Source of the DNA: Hyaloscypha bicolor E
Lineage: Eukaryota > Ascomycota > Leotiomycetes > Helotiales > Hyaloscyphaceae
DNA length: 64,000 nt
Assembly (NCBI RefSeq): GCF_002865645.1
Contig: NW_020194546.1
Coordinates: 310,001 to 374,000 of the forward strand
Reading direction: 5' to 3'
The notes beneath the pieces were generated by a model. The model ran no database searches, had not been told where the DNA came from, and worked only from the letters and a program-made list of their open reading frames with translations. The stretch's first letter is position 1; every line of letters begins with the position of its first letter. A program made the translations under genes and the position numbers. Positions 10,431-22,460 of this stretch are shown in pieces.

Positions 10431-12561
10431 TTAGTGATGGTTGTCATGGTCGTCGTCATCATGGTCAACGATGGATTCCGTCTCCGACTCGCCTCTGAAG
10501 ACTTCTTCGAAAGCATATGCAGCTGTTCCTTGTTAGCATTTGTAGCAGCGGTAATTCCATCATACTCTCTCCACGAATTCCAGATATCGGCCGCTCGAGA
10601 AAGAGTGTTAAGGAGAGATGACGAACCTTCCTCGTTGACAAAGTATATTTCAAATTCTCCATCTCTCCTCAGCTGGTGTCTCTTCTTGTAATTGCCACAG
10701 AAAACATAGGGATGGATGTCCCTGAGCCAGATTCGGTGTCTGCTACGGCGATTCATCCACCGTGGGGATTCTGATTGATGGGTGACTAGTCAAGCGTTGA
10801 TTGTCAGCCCTCATCAGGGAAATGACTTGCTGCAGAGAGAGGCAGAACGAGGAAGAAAAGGCAAGAAGATAGTTTGCTAAGCACAACTTCTTTGAATCAG
10901 TTCGAGGGTTCGGGGCTTACCAAATGCGGTCCAGACAGGACATTTTCTTAAGTCCCCATTCCTGACAGCAGCATGTAAACGGAGCCCGCCACACTTTTTA
11001 TCTTGGAGGACTGTTAGAATATGCTCAAAGCCATCATCGATAATTTTTCTGCACAGTTATGTCAGCAAAACTGAGCCAAGTATGAGATTCAGGGGAAGAG
11101 AAAGGGGGGTAGGAAAATGCAGTACCCTTGAAAGCGTTTTGTCTCGCCTGCGAGGACGAGATCGTCTGAGGTAAGATTTATGGTCATTGGACAACGAGCT
11201 TTCAAGGCTCCAAATGCCGCATGGAAGAGAACCATCTCTATGGATAGAATAAGCAATATATCATGCCGGGAAAGGAACTACTCACTCTCCCATGTTTTGA
11301 AGAAGAGCACCAGCCACAGTGTGGGGTGGGCTCTGGCTGGACTCCAGCGACGAAACTGCAGTGATGAACCCTTCCGCCTGATGCAGAGTTCTTGAACTCC
11401 ATAGCAGGAATACATTGGATTATTATACCGATCTATCCAGCGGCACAGCAGCCTCGTCATGTCAGGTCCATCAGGGGAAAGGAAAATGGTAACCGAGACA
11501 CGATTCTTCTCGAATGGCCTGCGATATCAGCAGCCCTTCGGAGCATGGGTGGTGGCACGAACTCACAGCTTGAATAAGGCTTTCGATCCCGAGGCTATAC
11601 CCAGCCTCCTCTCCACCATAACAGGTCCGAAGCATTGTGATCTGAATTTCGGAGTCAGTGCGCTCTATTGATCAATCCAGATCCTTATCAGAGAGGGCTG
11701 AGGGGTCGCTGAAGCATTGCTAGACTGGGGAAAACATGACTCACTCTCGCCTATGTCGCAGACCTGTTGTTGAGTGAGGTTGGTCGTCAAAAATCTTTTC
11801 TGCCCAATGGCGTCGCTTCGCCTGTTGGTAAGGTTGACGACCTGTGAAAAGGGGGCAAGGGAGATCTTACCTCAAGGGCTTCCTCGGTCGGGTGGGCTGG
11901 CGCAACATGAGGTTGAAGAGGGCCTGGGGGCGCTAGAACGAATGGGATGAGCGCTTGATTCATACCATCCATCATGTCCTCTTTCCCAGCAGGTATTCCG
12001 CTAGAAGCGCATACCTGAAATATGTTGTAAAGATCTTAAACGTAAATGCCTCAAGCGCAACAACTCCAGCGACGTTGGATCATATAAAGGCGATCTGCTG
12101 ACACCCGTCAGAACAACCCAATCAGCGAGTGAATGCTTTCCGCACCTGCTTAATAGCCGAACCAGCTGAACAAGCAACTCCACATACATCACGAACCGGG
12201 CGGCCAATGTCATTCCTCCTTGCTGGTTGAGTCGATCGGACATCAAGCTCCATTGTGCCCGAGGTGGAAGATTCTCATGCTCGAGGTAGACTTTCATTTC
12301 TTTCAAGGTCCTCTGGAAAGAGGGGAGAACAACGTTCAAGTAGTAGAGAATGATGGGGACTCGAGACCGGTATATCGGAAACAGATCGTAGAGGTCTCGA
12401 AGAAGCCTGCTTGTGGACTCAACTTCTCTGAGGACCGCTGAGATCTGGTCATAGAATTCGAGGTCCAGGGCGGTCCGGAGCCGTAGAAGTCCCTCGGCGG
12501 CCCTGTCTGCTCGTTCGGCCTCCCGCCAGCAACCGAACAACTCCTCCAAGCGTACCTCCAT
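10431..12561 (-). CDS. Conserved filamentous-fungal protein of unknown function (about 477 aa, ten exons)
   Basis: I rebuilt ten minus-strand exons: 12146-12561, 12015-12094, 11871-11932, 11745-11821, 11567-11641, 11286-11518, 11126-11237, 10921-11048, 10627-10785, 10431-10522. All phases agree. The third exon could begin at 11953 instead, adding seven residues in frame. The N-terminal half is helical and Leu-rich (EFYDQISAVLREVESTSRLL, VLPSFQRTLKEMKVYL). A central RHWAEKIFDDQPHSTTGLRH block follows, then KLPFEKNRVSVTIFL, CRWIDRYNNPMYSCYGVQEL and RRKGSSLQFRRW, and a C-terminal FEIYFVNEEAAYAFEEVF with an acidic DHDDDDHDNHH end. I recognise the architecture from other filamentous ascomycetes, where it is a hypothetical protein, but know no function and see no catalytic motif. 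There is no signal peptide or membrane segment. Confidence 0.82.
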
Positions 12562-14093
12562 GCGTACTGAGTAGAGACATCAAGTCAACGCGCCTCTGGT
12601 GGAAGCGTTGATGACCGATGCATTGTAGGAGATCTGTGAAGTTTGGAGAGAGTGCAAACCATCACAGCTCTGTCAACCTGGAATCCAGGAGAGGCTCTGC
12701 GATTGAGGTATCAAAAAATAATCACTGGTAGTATTGCGAGGGCTCTGACGTGTCAGGGCTAAAAAGTGTCTCCAGTAAATATTTGCACACAAAATTTAAC
12801 TTCCAATGCGAGGGTGCATTCTCATGCGACCAAGCCGGTCATGCATTCTAGCGACGAACGATTGGGGCAAGAACCGGACATGCTGCGGACGATAGAGCCG
12901 GAATTCTGTGGAGACTCTCGATTGATGCCACGCATACACAGTATGCGCTCCAAGAGCAACGGGCGAATCGTGCAAGGCTGTCAACGCGGCTGATGATTGA
13001 ACAGGCATTTCGACGAGAAACTTGGCCGGCCTGTTGACCAGACATGAAAAGTTCGTGACCAGAAAGTGCTTACTTTGACTGGTGCTCGCGGATGTAACTT
13101 GCAAATTATCTCCTTCCCAGAATTCAATCAGACCATAGAAATTCGACACGAGAGCTTGAGCGTAAAGATTGGAAGACATATCGCCACGGTTCTGTTACCT
13201 TTAGCATGCATCATGCAGTCGGCGCCGCCGAGTACCTCGAGATGCACTTCGTCAGAAACGGGTCAACTGCCATGCAGCCATAAAGCCTCTTCTGGTTGAA
13301 ACGCTCCGGGATGAAAGGGAGAGCCTCAGAGGACGCTCTAATGTCTGTCTCGTTTCGCTGCTGATTTCTGGAGTCCGTTCAGCCAAACAATCAAGCGCTT
13401 TCACTTGATGGAGGCAGAGCAGTCGACAAACTTAGATAAAGTTACAGCACAGCACTTCGCGATAATGGCACCATTGCAACAGAAGAGTTGAGCGAAACAA
13501 GTATCGACTTGTTGTTGGCCATGATGAAGGGAGCTTGATTTGGAAGAGCGCGAGGTCAGGTCTCGACGCGCTGGAGGACGAGGCAACAAGGCAAACATGT
13601 GACCTGCCTGAGTTACCTGTAACATTCGAGGCTGCAATATATACCTCAAAGTAGGAGTAAATAACCGGAAAGAAATCACTGTTCTATCACATAGCGCGGA
13701 GAGATCACAATTCAGAGTCATTATGCGATTGTTGGCACAGTAAAGGAGAGCTAGAGTACAGAAGATATCATCGATACGCGTTGTTGAATTGCAGGACAGT
13801 GTCACTGTCCGCAGCCCAGATCATGAAAAGCGTGTCAACGATCATCTTGGACTAGACCACCTCCCGTGATCAGAAGAGTCCTCCATAAGGTCATAGCAAA
13901 CGTCTCGGTCGCAAAATGAGAAATCACCGATATTGTCCCATTCCGAGCAGCAACACCCCAGCCCAAAGAAAAAAGAAAACCCTCAGACGTCCATAACAGC
14001 GCGCCCCTTGGAAGCCCAGAAGTCGAAGTAACCTTCCAGGAATGTGTGTAGCCGAGAACGTGAACTCAAGGAGTGGATGTCGAAGCAGGTCCT
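12562..14093. other. Mostly gene-poor interval
   Basis: About 1.5 kb upstream of the unknown ten-exon gene and downstream of the HMG-box gene. One weak small-gene candidate lies at 12981-13179. The 134-codon frame at 13401-13805 (minus) shows no family features. Confidence 0.4.
12981..13179 (-). CDS. Possible small two-exon gene, unknown product
   Basis: An ATG at 13179 opens MSSNLYAQALVSNFYGLIEF, read over exon 13074-13179. It meets a strong donor (GTAAGC) and an acceptor CAACAG 43 bp downstream; splicing gives exon 12981-13030 and a 51-residue product ending in NHQPR. The unspliced frame continues to 12796 and would give 127 residues. I recognise neither version. Support is only the good splice sites and the protein-like composition of the first exon, so it may be noise. 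Confidence 0.28.
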
Positions 14094-14592
14094 CTAAGAA
14101 GACTCTTCCTCCTCAGCATCAGCCTGTGCGACGTTCCTATTAGTACCTCTTGCAGTACGCTTGCGAACGCCCACAGGCTTTTCAGCACTTACGTTGTAGG
14201 TCGCCTTTTCATCCTCATAGCGCTTCTTGTCCTGAGCAGCCTTGGCCTCATATGGAGCACGCTGCTTGTCGTTCAATGCCTTCCATCGCTCGCCGAGGAC
14301 CTTGCCAACTTGGCCTGTGTTGATGCCGTGTCAGTGTGTTTAACTGAAATGGAAGGATGTTTATTGCAAAGCCATACCGAAGCTAATACCCGGGTTCTCG
14401 TCACGAACATTCTCACGTTGCTCGTTGGCGAAGAACATGTAGGCAGAGAGACCACGCTTGGGCGCGTTGGGATCTTCAAAACAACGTCAGCATGGTCGCG
14501 GCAGCGCATTGGCAGGTCGTCAAGGACGTACCCTTCTTCTTCTTCTCGGTGCGGGCCTTGGTAGCGCGCTTGGTGGTCTTTTCCTTAGGCAT
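14094..14592 (-). CDS. nhp6: NHP6-type non-histone chromosomal HMG-box protein
   Basis: Small architectural DNA-binding protein that bends DNA in the minor groove and works with FACT and other chromatin factors in the nucleus. Minus-strand exons: 14532-14592, 14378-14473, 14193-14314, 14094-14123, giving 102 residues. The basic N-terminal arm (about residues 1-20, many Lys/Arg) is followed by one HMG box: [20 protein letters not shown] at 21-40, [12 protein letters not shown], and a [12 protein letters not shown] third helix. It ends in an acidic EEEESS tail. Length and order match fungal Nhp6. Introns are 58, 63 and 69 bp. Confidence 0.96.
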
Positions 14593-17500
14593 GGTGAAGG
14601 TGGTTGTTGGTTCTGATTGAGACTTGTCGTCAGTCACATGCGCAAGACAAGATTGCGACCAGTGCTCAATCGAGGATCGACGTTGTGGACGAAGTGGTGG
14701 TTGAAAGAAGTGGTGGAGTTGAACGGTACCCAGGTCGGTCGCGGCTTTGTTGTGTTTGTTATTGTCGGCTTTGGCGACGTCGAGGTGAATGGGCCGCCCG
14801 GGCGCAATGTGAATAACTTCACCATCGTCGCGATCCGACGCTCTTTTGAACAGCAAAATAAGAGGAGAAAACTTACAGGGGAGTTGGTTTTTTGTGGTGA
14901 TCAAGAATTGAAGATCGGTGGTGGACCTAGAGTGCGATTTCCACTGGTCAGCTGGTGGTCTCCATCAACAGATCAACAAAGGTAAATCGCGACGGGTGAC
15001 GCGCCGACAAGGTGTAGATATTGCGAAAGCAGCTGGGCAAGCGAATGAATGCGTGCAATTGGACGCGTTTGGGGCCACTATCCAATCCAATGGTGTGTGC
15101 TCGAGTGGCGAGCCGAAGCGAACAGGTGCGTAGAGATTTGGGAGGGACCTTACTATGAGAGAGAGCTTTTGCAGTACTTCGCAGTGGTGAGGCACTTTGG
15201 TGAAGAGGAGTGAGGGAGGATGAGGGCAGAGGGCAGAGCAGCACAGCAAGAATGCGTGGAGGGAGTGCCAGGAAGCAACGTACGAAGCGAGCTCAGGCTC
15301 GCCCTCGCGCAGCAGGCCAGTCCTTTAGCGTGCAGTGCGCGGTTGCCCCTCCTCCACTTCCCACCCCGATCATTGGCCCCGTCCTGCTGCCAGACAGCAA
15401 GCATAACAAAGGCTGACCACACATTCCAAGGCCTTGCCTCTGCGCATCCTTGGTACATGCCACCCAGCAAGCCGTCACGCAGTGGCCGGTGGGTGTTTGA
15501 CCGTTGACCGCACCTCCAGAGTTCAGGGGAAGGGGAAGCGGAAGCAGAAGCCAGGACGGTCACTGCCTGGCAAACCCGCTGTTGCTTCTACGGCCTATGG
15601 CCGACTTGTTTCTCACTGGCAGTATCATACGATACAATGCCCTCCACCTCCTACGATTCCACCTGGCATCATTGCACCCTTTCAGCTGTCCAGGGCGGGC
15701 CTGCTGCGGCACCAAGGAGGTGTGTGTGGTGGTGTGCGGTCGGTGGGTGGGCGCGTCAGTTTTGGCTCGTCGGCACTGCACCAAGTTTAATTACCGTTTA
15801 TGTCACGCGGATGACAAGTAAAGGCGCACAGAAACCCCCAAACACGTATCAAAGTCTTGCATTTGCAATTGCTTAAGTAAATAACTTGCCAACGCAGCCC
15901 CTTTCTTGCTTATCTTTGTCGATTGTGTTTTGATATTCACGTGATCTGCGGAACGATAGCCGATACCGAGCCATTCCCGATCGGACTAAGCGTTGGAGCC
16001 CCCTGGACTGTTTCACCCCACACTCACCGGATTTCTGGGTTCTCCCACTTGCATCAAACTCGGCTCCCGAGATACTACTACAGGAACTTCAAGGAAATTG
16101 CTAAGCACTCCCTTGCCTTGATCCAGCTTTCCAAAGAGACCAAACTGTCCCGAGCGCCTTCTAGATAGAAATTGAATACCGGCGCTTTTGAATCTACGGT
16201 CCTCTTGGTAAATTGCAGAATGAAGCCAAGACCAAATCCCAGAATGTCTGGAAAATTGTATGGACACTCCGTTAGAAACCTGAAGACTTCACAGCTTCAA
16301 AGATCCCTTGGACAATGAAAGCTGAGAATCTGGGATTGTGTCAAGTACCAGTGAACAGTAAAGTCCTTAAACTGCCAAAATGGAACACACTTTTGCACAG
16401 CATTGAAAGGCGAAGACTTCTCAACAATTTGGTGAATAACCAGAAATTTGAGGTACAATGGAAATAGAGAAATTAGGATATACTTAGCTCTATTTCTGTT
16501 TTTAATTCTCGAATCCCACCTTGCAAATACGTTGATTCTCGCCCCTTTTGCATTTGCATTGCCCCCAGGAAAGGACTCTCTCTCATTCGTTATGTCGGAA
16601 ATCACTTCATCTATTAGGGTATCACGGAAATGTTCGCCTACAAAATAGCACCTGGTCACATGATCTCCATTTTCCCCAATACCTCGACCCGAAATTCAAT
16701 TTTCTTACTGGGAAGACGTACTAGTTTCCTTTCTAGTTCATGGTATATCCTCGAAGATATGTGAAGCCGCCTCAATGCAATGCCAAAAGTCTGGGCAATC
16801 ATTAAAGGATATTCTCCACAACGCTGTCAGATTCAATCAAAGCGCAGAAGTTGTTTATGAGGCTCTCGAAAATTGAGTCGATTCCCATCGCAACCGATAC
16901 GCTATATCAAGCCAAAAGCTATAGAAGGCAAAACCAAAGAAGAATAACTCAAGCTGTATTTCTGAGCCATCGAGTGTGATTACAATACACTTCTCTAGGA
17001 TCCGAACCCGCCAACGAATTTGAGACGGATTCGGGATTCAAGGATGTCAGTATTCCCAAGGCAATGTACGGCTACCTTTTGTCTCATTCCGCTACTTCCA
17101 GTAACTCAAATTGCTCTCCTCAAAATGCGACATGAAGCCTAATTGCTTTTTGGCTAGTTTATCTTCTACACCATTCCGGAGGGCTAGTTTAGCCACTTTC
17201 CGGTAGAGGTGGTCAATCTTACAAAGCGATATTTTGTTGATTGGACGAAGAATCCTTATTTCAGAATAGGGGAGGGAGGGAATAGCTTCATTAGCGAAAT
17301 CGACGTGTCAAGCAAGCGGAAGTCATGTGCTCGAGGAAGATGGTATATGGGATTGGTACATCCGGTGGCTCGAGTCATTAGGGGTGCGGAGGAGTTGGGA
17401 GAAAATAAGGAAGTAGAATCCTCTTAAGCAGAGAAACGCGATTCAATGTTCTCATTTATGTGGGCTTGAGAATTGTGTAGCTGACGAACACGGTTGCCTT

Positions 17501-17956
17501 GAAGGAAGTAGCATTAATCAATCAAGGAACACTTGTCATGGAGGGGAAGAGACGTGTGGTCATCAGATCAGATGTCCTAATAACCAAGGACCTGTACTCA
17601 AGAATGTCAGATGGAGAGAGGCTGGCCCTGGAGAGAAGCCATCTAAGAATTCCCACTATCACGGCCGCGCGTACCAAGAAGTAATATCTAGATCTAACCC
17701 GGGAGTCGTTGTGCGTAATACGAAGCAGTCAGTATCTTTCGAGGCACTTGGAGCTACTTTTGAAAGCGCAATGAATTGGGGGACATAAATGTTTTGTGGT
17801 ATCTGCACTTCGATACACACCTCATTCTATGCCATGCGAACTTTTGTCTATCTATCTTCCACTAGAGCATTATGAAAGAATGTCTGCCCATTCCTACATT
17901 GCATTCTAAGATGCGTTTAGAAAATCCATGTCTTTCAGAAGAACTTTCATGACATT
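14593..17956. other. 3.4-kb interval without a convincing gene
   Basis: The proximal 300 bp should contain the nhp6 promoter and 5' UTR. From about 15150 to 15800 the sequence is GC-richer and shows overlapping frames on both strands, a composition effect without family features. Frames at 16297-16659 (minus), 17209-17427 and 17499-17684 (plus) were read and not recognised. It could hold a non-coding transcript, but nothing here proves one. Confidence 0.45.
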
Positions 17957-20598
17957 TCATGCAGATGCCTCGAAAACTGACGCTTTCGGCCATTTTGCTG
18001 CTGCTGCTTTTCGGAAGCTCTCCACCTCACTGCTCTTCCACGAGCTCAAAAGCTCCAACCCTTCCTTGGCTTCTTCCGAAGTAATCGTCGGCAACTGCAA
18101 TACGCCGACTGCATCTTTACCACATTGCCCGACCGAGTCAGGCGCAAGCAACTTCCGAACCTTGAGAGCCGATAGTGTTCGTCTCGCACAATCCTTGTTT
18201 CTGGAAAGGTACTCGTCATTGTATTGAGAGAGGTTTACCGATGCTGGGAGTAGTGTAAACTCTGACTTGATGACTTCTGCAGATTTGGCAGCTACTCCCT
18301 CGATATCTTTGTCGATTGCAAGCTTGAATCTGACGATTTGCTCGTGGACTTTCGAGTGCTCCCTGTCAAGAGCAGCGGCTGCCAGAAGGCACTTGAGAGC
18401 GAGCAGGTACTTTTCTATTGGCCAAGTCAGTGTGAGGCACCAATAAAGATGAGAAGACCACTTACTCCTTCGAATATACACCTCGAATCCGGCAATTTGT
18501 GTATTGATACTCTTTGAGCTGAATTGCAGTAGAGGTATTAGGAATTTCATCGCATCAGCCATTGGTTCAGAGGTAGCAGCGAGCTTGACACCGTCTGGGT
18601 CATCATCTTTCTTCTTGGCATCAGAATCTCCTTCCCGCGTAGGCTTGTTGGGTTCCGCCTTCTTGGTTGCGGCTTCTCTCTCAGCCTTTTGAGCCTCTTT
18701 CCGAGCTTTCTTTGCTGCCTTCTTTCTTTCAGCAGCATCTTCGCCGTTGGCGTCGGCAGATCCGTTCGTGCCATTCGTCAAGGGCATATCGTGGATCTTA
18801 ATGTAGACATCAATAGCTGACAAAGCTGCGCAACTATAGAATGGGTGCTCCCGCAGGTGATCCTCCCACCTCATCATCTCTACATAAGCTCGGATCTGCC
18901 CTTTCCTAAGAGAGAAGCTGTGAAAATCGAATTGATCTTCTTGCCAAACGTCAAAGACGTTGTAGACAGCAGTAAACCGTTTCAGCGCAAGGCCCAGCTT
19001 CCCCTGGCGAGCATAAGATTGGCCATCTTCGGTCAAAAACCAAACGCATTGCATATCATGGAGATCAGCCAAGGGACCTCCTGGAGTTTCCGCCCTCGTG
19101 AACATGCCCATAGTCTTGAGGGCGGCTTCGCTCTCATCATTCCTGAGCTGATACTTTGCGGCTTTTGTGTTGATATGTCGATCTCTAACATCGAGAGTCC
19201 GCGCTTTCTCCATGATTTCGGAAGACTTTTGAGTGTTCCCATAGTGCTTCCATATCCGGGCTTTTGTCATGTGGAAATCGACGCTCTCGGGTTCCAATTC
19301 GATAGCTTTGTCGATATATTCCATGGCTTTCTCCAAATCTCGACTCAAGTAATAGTTATAATGTTGAGCCAGGAAATAATAAGCAGCGGATGCGCCTTTT
19401 GACGTGTCTCCATTCCTCTTGGGCTCCTCGTTCGCAGCGCTTCTATCACTATCGATGTATTGCTGAACCAAAGCCGGGAGAAGTGCCTTCTTGTTCGGAT
19501 TCGAATAAAGATGCTTGAGATTGGCGAAGGTCGAAGGAACCCCCTTGTCTAGCATTCGATGGATGTACTTGTCTGCAGCTTCTCGGAATTCCTCGCCTGC
19601 GACCTGTATGAGCACAATGCATAGATCGGCCCTATCAAGTACGTACCTTCTAGAAAATCCAGTGGCAACCGTCGAGCTGCATCGCATCGAGGATACTTCT
19701 CCGCGAACTCATCATACACTGCCTTTCGGGCCTTGTGGTCCGTTGCCACAAGCCCCATGGCTTCTATGAGACCATCATAATATTTCTTGTACTCGGAATT
19801 GCGGTCAATGAGGGCGCGGTAAGCTTTGATAGCTTCCTCTTTTCGTTCTAGCTTCGCAAGATATGTTGCCCGGAGCTCCAAGACTGCAAGCCTATCCAGG
19901 TTGTGTTTTCCTGCTGCTGTCAAATGTTCTAAAGCCTTTTCAATGTTGCCTTGTTCAGCAATCAAGGAGTTCTTGTACATAACAGCCTCCGAGTTTTCGA
20001 AGTCCGTTTTTGAGGGAGGGTTCTTCAGGGTTTCTTCGTATGCCGTCAGGACTCGCTCTGCCTCAGCAAGGTCACCAGCCAGATGATGGGCCACAGCTAA
20101 TGCAGTCCAACTTTGTCGTAAACCAGATCTTGCCTGAAGCATTGATCTCCTGCTGACAATGTACCCCTGGTAGTCTCGCATCTGTATTTGAAGCAATGCC
20201 AGGTCCCGTTGAATCTGGGCAGATTCAGGTTCAAGCCTCAGTGCAAATTTGTATGCCTTGATAGCCTCCTCAAAATTCTTGACGGCTCGGTATAGCAACC
20301 CATAGACATGCCAGCAAACATGCGACTTCATGTCACACTGGAGGGCCACTTTGGCAAGCGCAAAGGCTTCGTCGGTCTTCCCTTGGGAGTTCATGATGAG
20401 AGCTTTCATAGCCAGTGTGTCTCCATGCTTGGGATTCTTCCGCAGGATCTGGTCGGCAGCTTTGATACCTGCATGACGTTAGCATCTGCTTGGGAAACGG
20501 TCTGACCATGTCGTACCCTTCTTGTACTGCTTGTCCTCATAGTTGCGCACGACTGTGCGGAAGAGCGACTGCTCTTTCGCACTCAGTTGCTGTGGCAT
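17957..20598 (-). CDS. NatA N-terminal acetyltransferase auxiliary subunit Naa15
   Basis: Ribosome-binding scaffold of the NatA complex; it positions catalytic Naa10, which acetylates nascent N termini beginning with Ser, Ala, Thr, Gly and similar residues. Minus-strand exons: 20517-20598, 19647-20468, 18466-19596, 17957-18414, coding 830 residues, the family length. It is built of TPR-like helix pairs from residue about 10 onward (AIKAYKFALRLEPESAQIQ, EAIKAYRALIDRNSEY, AMEYIDKAIELEPES). A highly charged Lys/Glu/Asp linker around residues 580-640 interrupts the helices before the C-terminal repeats. The 51-bp last intron is in frame and could be read through without a stop. The gene is transcribed away from the transposon inserted upstream. 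Confidence 0.95.
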
Positions 20599-20865
20599 GA
20601 CCCGCGAATAGGCTCTGGGCAAACACAAGGACTATTTGGTACAGCAGGCAAGCTGTTTCCACACGACCGTCCAGTGGTCGAGAGGTCGATCGAGGGGCTG
20701 AAGGGGTGATGCGTCCGCAGCAAAAGCTTTGGGGGGCGACTTTGGGAAGCTGCAGGCTGGTCAAGTAGATGCGATGCGACTGCTGGGACTCAGTGGCTGG
20801 CTCAGAAGGAGGATGGGTCAAGGAAACGTGAACTCCTCGGTCGTGTGTGCAGTGGTGGACCTTTA

Positions 20866-20897
20866 CAGTTATATGCGAAAACTCCCTGTTTTAGCGA
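20866..20897 (+). repeat. Left terminal inverted repeat of the Tc1/mariner-type element
   Basis: 32 bases that are the exact reverse complement of 24562-24593. Preceded by the TA at 20864-20865. Confidence 0.92.
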
Positions 20898-21055
20898 GTT
20901 TTTGACGAAAAGCGGTACACTTAAAAATGGGTGCACCAAAAGTTACCTAAATTATCTTCAACCACCAATTGCTCCACCAAACCACGTCCGAATTAGATGA
21001 GAAGTGGATCAATTTACTCCCCTAAAGTAGCTCTTGCTAATGATAAGAGCAGATT

Positions 21056-22057
21056 ATGGCTCCTCACCTAAGCCCGCGCGAAATCGCGGCCATCGACGCT
21101 ATCGTCGCACAACCTTATCACCCCGATTTGCACGAGATCGCAACCCGATTCAACACTACTTACGAAACCATACGATATCGGAGGTATCAGATACGGGTTC
21201 GGAAAGCTCTTGGCTGGGATCCCCGGAAAAAACCAGGCCGTCGATCGATAATTACACCAGAAATGGAAGAAGCGGTAATAGAGCATGTTCTGAGATATGT
21301 CAACGTTTACCAGGAGGAAATTATCGACTTTCTTAATGAGGAATTCGGCATTAAACCTCACCAAACGACGATCTCGCGTCTTTTGAAGAGATTGGAGATT
21401 ACACATAAGAAAATCAAGGCGGTGGCGGCGGAGCAAAACCAGGAGCTTCTTGAGCAGTGGTATGACGATTCTCGATTTTGGAGAGCAGATCAGATCGTTG
21501 CCGTGGACGAATCAGCTTTTAATAAGCATACGGGGCATAGGAAATATGGATGGGCACCTCAGGGCTTACCTGCGGAGATGAAGATACTCTTGAAGCGATC
21601 TCCTAAGTGGTCTCTTTTGCCGGCATATACGATTAATGGGCACCTTGATCCTTTGGTTTATTAAGGCAATATTACAGCCGAGATTTTTGAAGATTGGATG
21701 GAAAATAGGGTGCTCCCGCAGTGTAATCCATGGCCGGGCAAAAATTCGATTATTATAATGGATAACTGTGGTATATACCGGAGTCAGAGGGTGCTTGATA
21801 TGTGCCGGGTACGGGGTGTTTGGATACGCTGGTTGCCTCCTTATTGCCCAATTTTGAACCTAATCGAGGAGAGCTTTCACGATATTAAGTCTGATATGCG
21901 GAAGAACTATAGGAAAGTCCATGGGGAGTATCCAGACTTTGGAGATTATCTAATTAATACTATTCGGAGGCTTGGACGGGGGCCGGAGGTAGCTAGGAAG
22001 GCTAGGGGGCATTTCTATAATTCAGGATATCGGAATTTCCCTGTAGAATTAGTATAA
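21056..22057 (+). pseudogene. Tc1/mariner-type transposase with one in-frame stop
   Basis: A 334-codon frame interrupted only by TAA at 21662-21664 (codon 203). The N terminus has a helix-turn-helix (SPREIAAIDAIVAQP to TYETIRYRRYQIR), a GRR-like basic hinge, and a second DNA-binding half (EEFGIKPHQTTISRLLKRL). The catalytic DDE triad is visible: D151 in VAVDESAFN, D236 in IIIMDN, E271 in LNLIEESF. The 34-residue D-E spacing makes it a DD34E enzyme. The stop falls where relatives carry Gln (Y-Q-G), so CAA to TAA is the simplest explanation, one transition at a CpA site. Everything downstream of the stop remains intact. As it stands the product would lack the second Asp and the Glu and be inactive. 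Confidence 0.9.
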
Positions 22058-22460
22058 AATCAATGGAATCGCCATACTTAATATTACTTAAAGTTCTAGT
22101 GATTTTAATATTATAAAAGGTGGTTCCAAAATCACTTGTTACTTTACCAGAGAGCCGATATTGACGCTAATTAAAAAACACTATGGTTCTTAATAACCAC
22201 AACTACTATTAAAAAAACGAAAGCATATTTAGAATCATAGGAAATAGCTCTTTTAATTATTCTAATATATAAAAATCCTACGGTGTGGTTGCAAAAATAT
22301 TTAGTATAAGGGAAAAACTTCAAATGTTGATAATCTCGACTAAAAACAACGACCATAACGCCAGTAATAAATCTCTTCAAAAGAGCCTAAAATCCTGTAA
22401 TCTGATTGGTCCATTCCTCGCCTCCCTAGTCCCGTAATGTGTGGAAATCAAGGCTCGATT
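22058..22460. other. AT-rich spacer inside the Tc1/mariner-type element
   Basis: About 400 bp between the 3' ends of the transposase and the antisense gene. It should carry both terminators; no open frame of note is seen. Confidence 0.5.

Noticed and set aside
10184..10756. Unspliced 190-codon frame as the C terminus of the ten-exon gene
   Set aside because: A 104-bp intron (10523-10626) with a GCTAAC branch site joins VNEE to AAYAFEEVF and gives an acidic end at 10431; the read-through tail looks non-coding.
15153..15821. Overlapping open frames on both strands between nhp6 and naa15
   Set aside because: All are GC-driven, lack start context and domains, and overlap one another in several frames.
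16985..17045. TTCG-containing segment resembling a tRNA T-arm
   Set aside because: No matching acceptor stem, anticodon arm or D-arm could be paired on either strand; no convincing tRNA gene was found in the window by eye.
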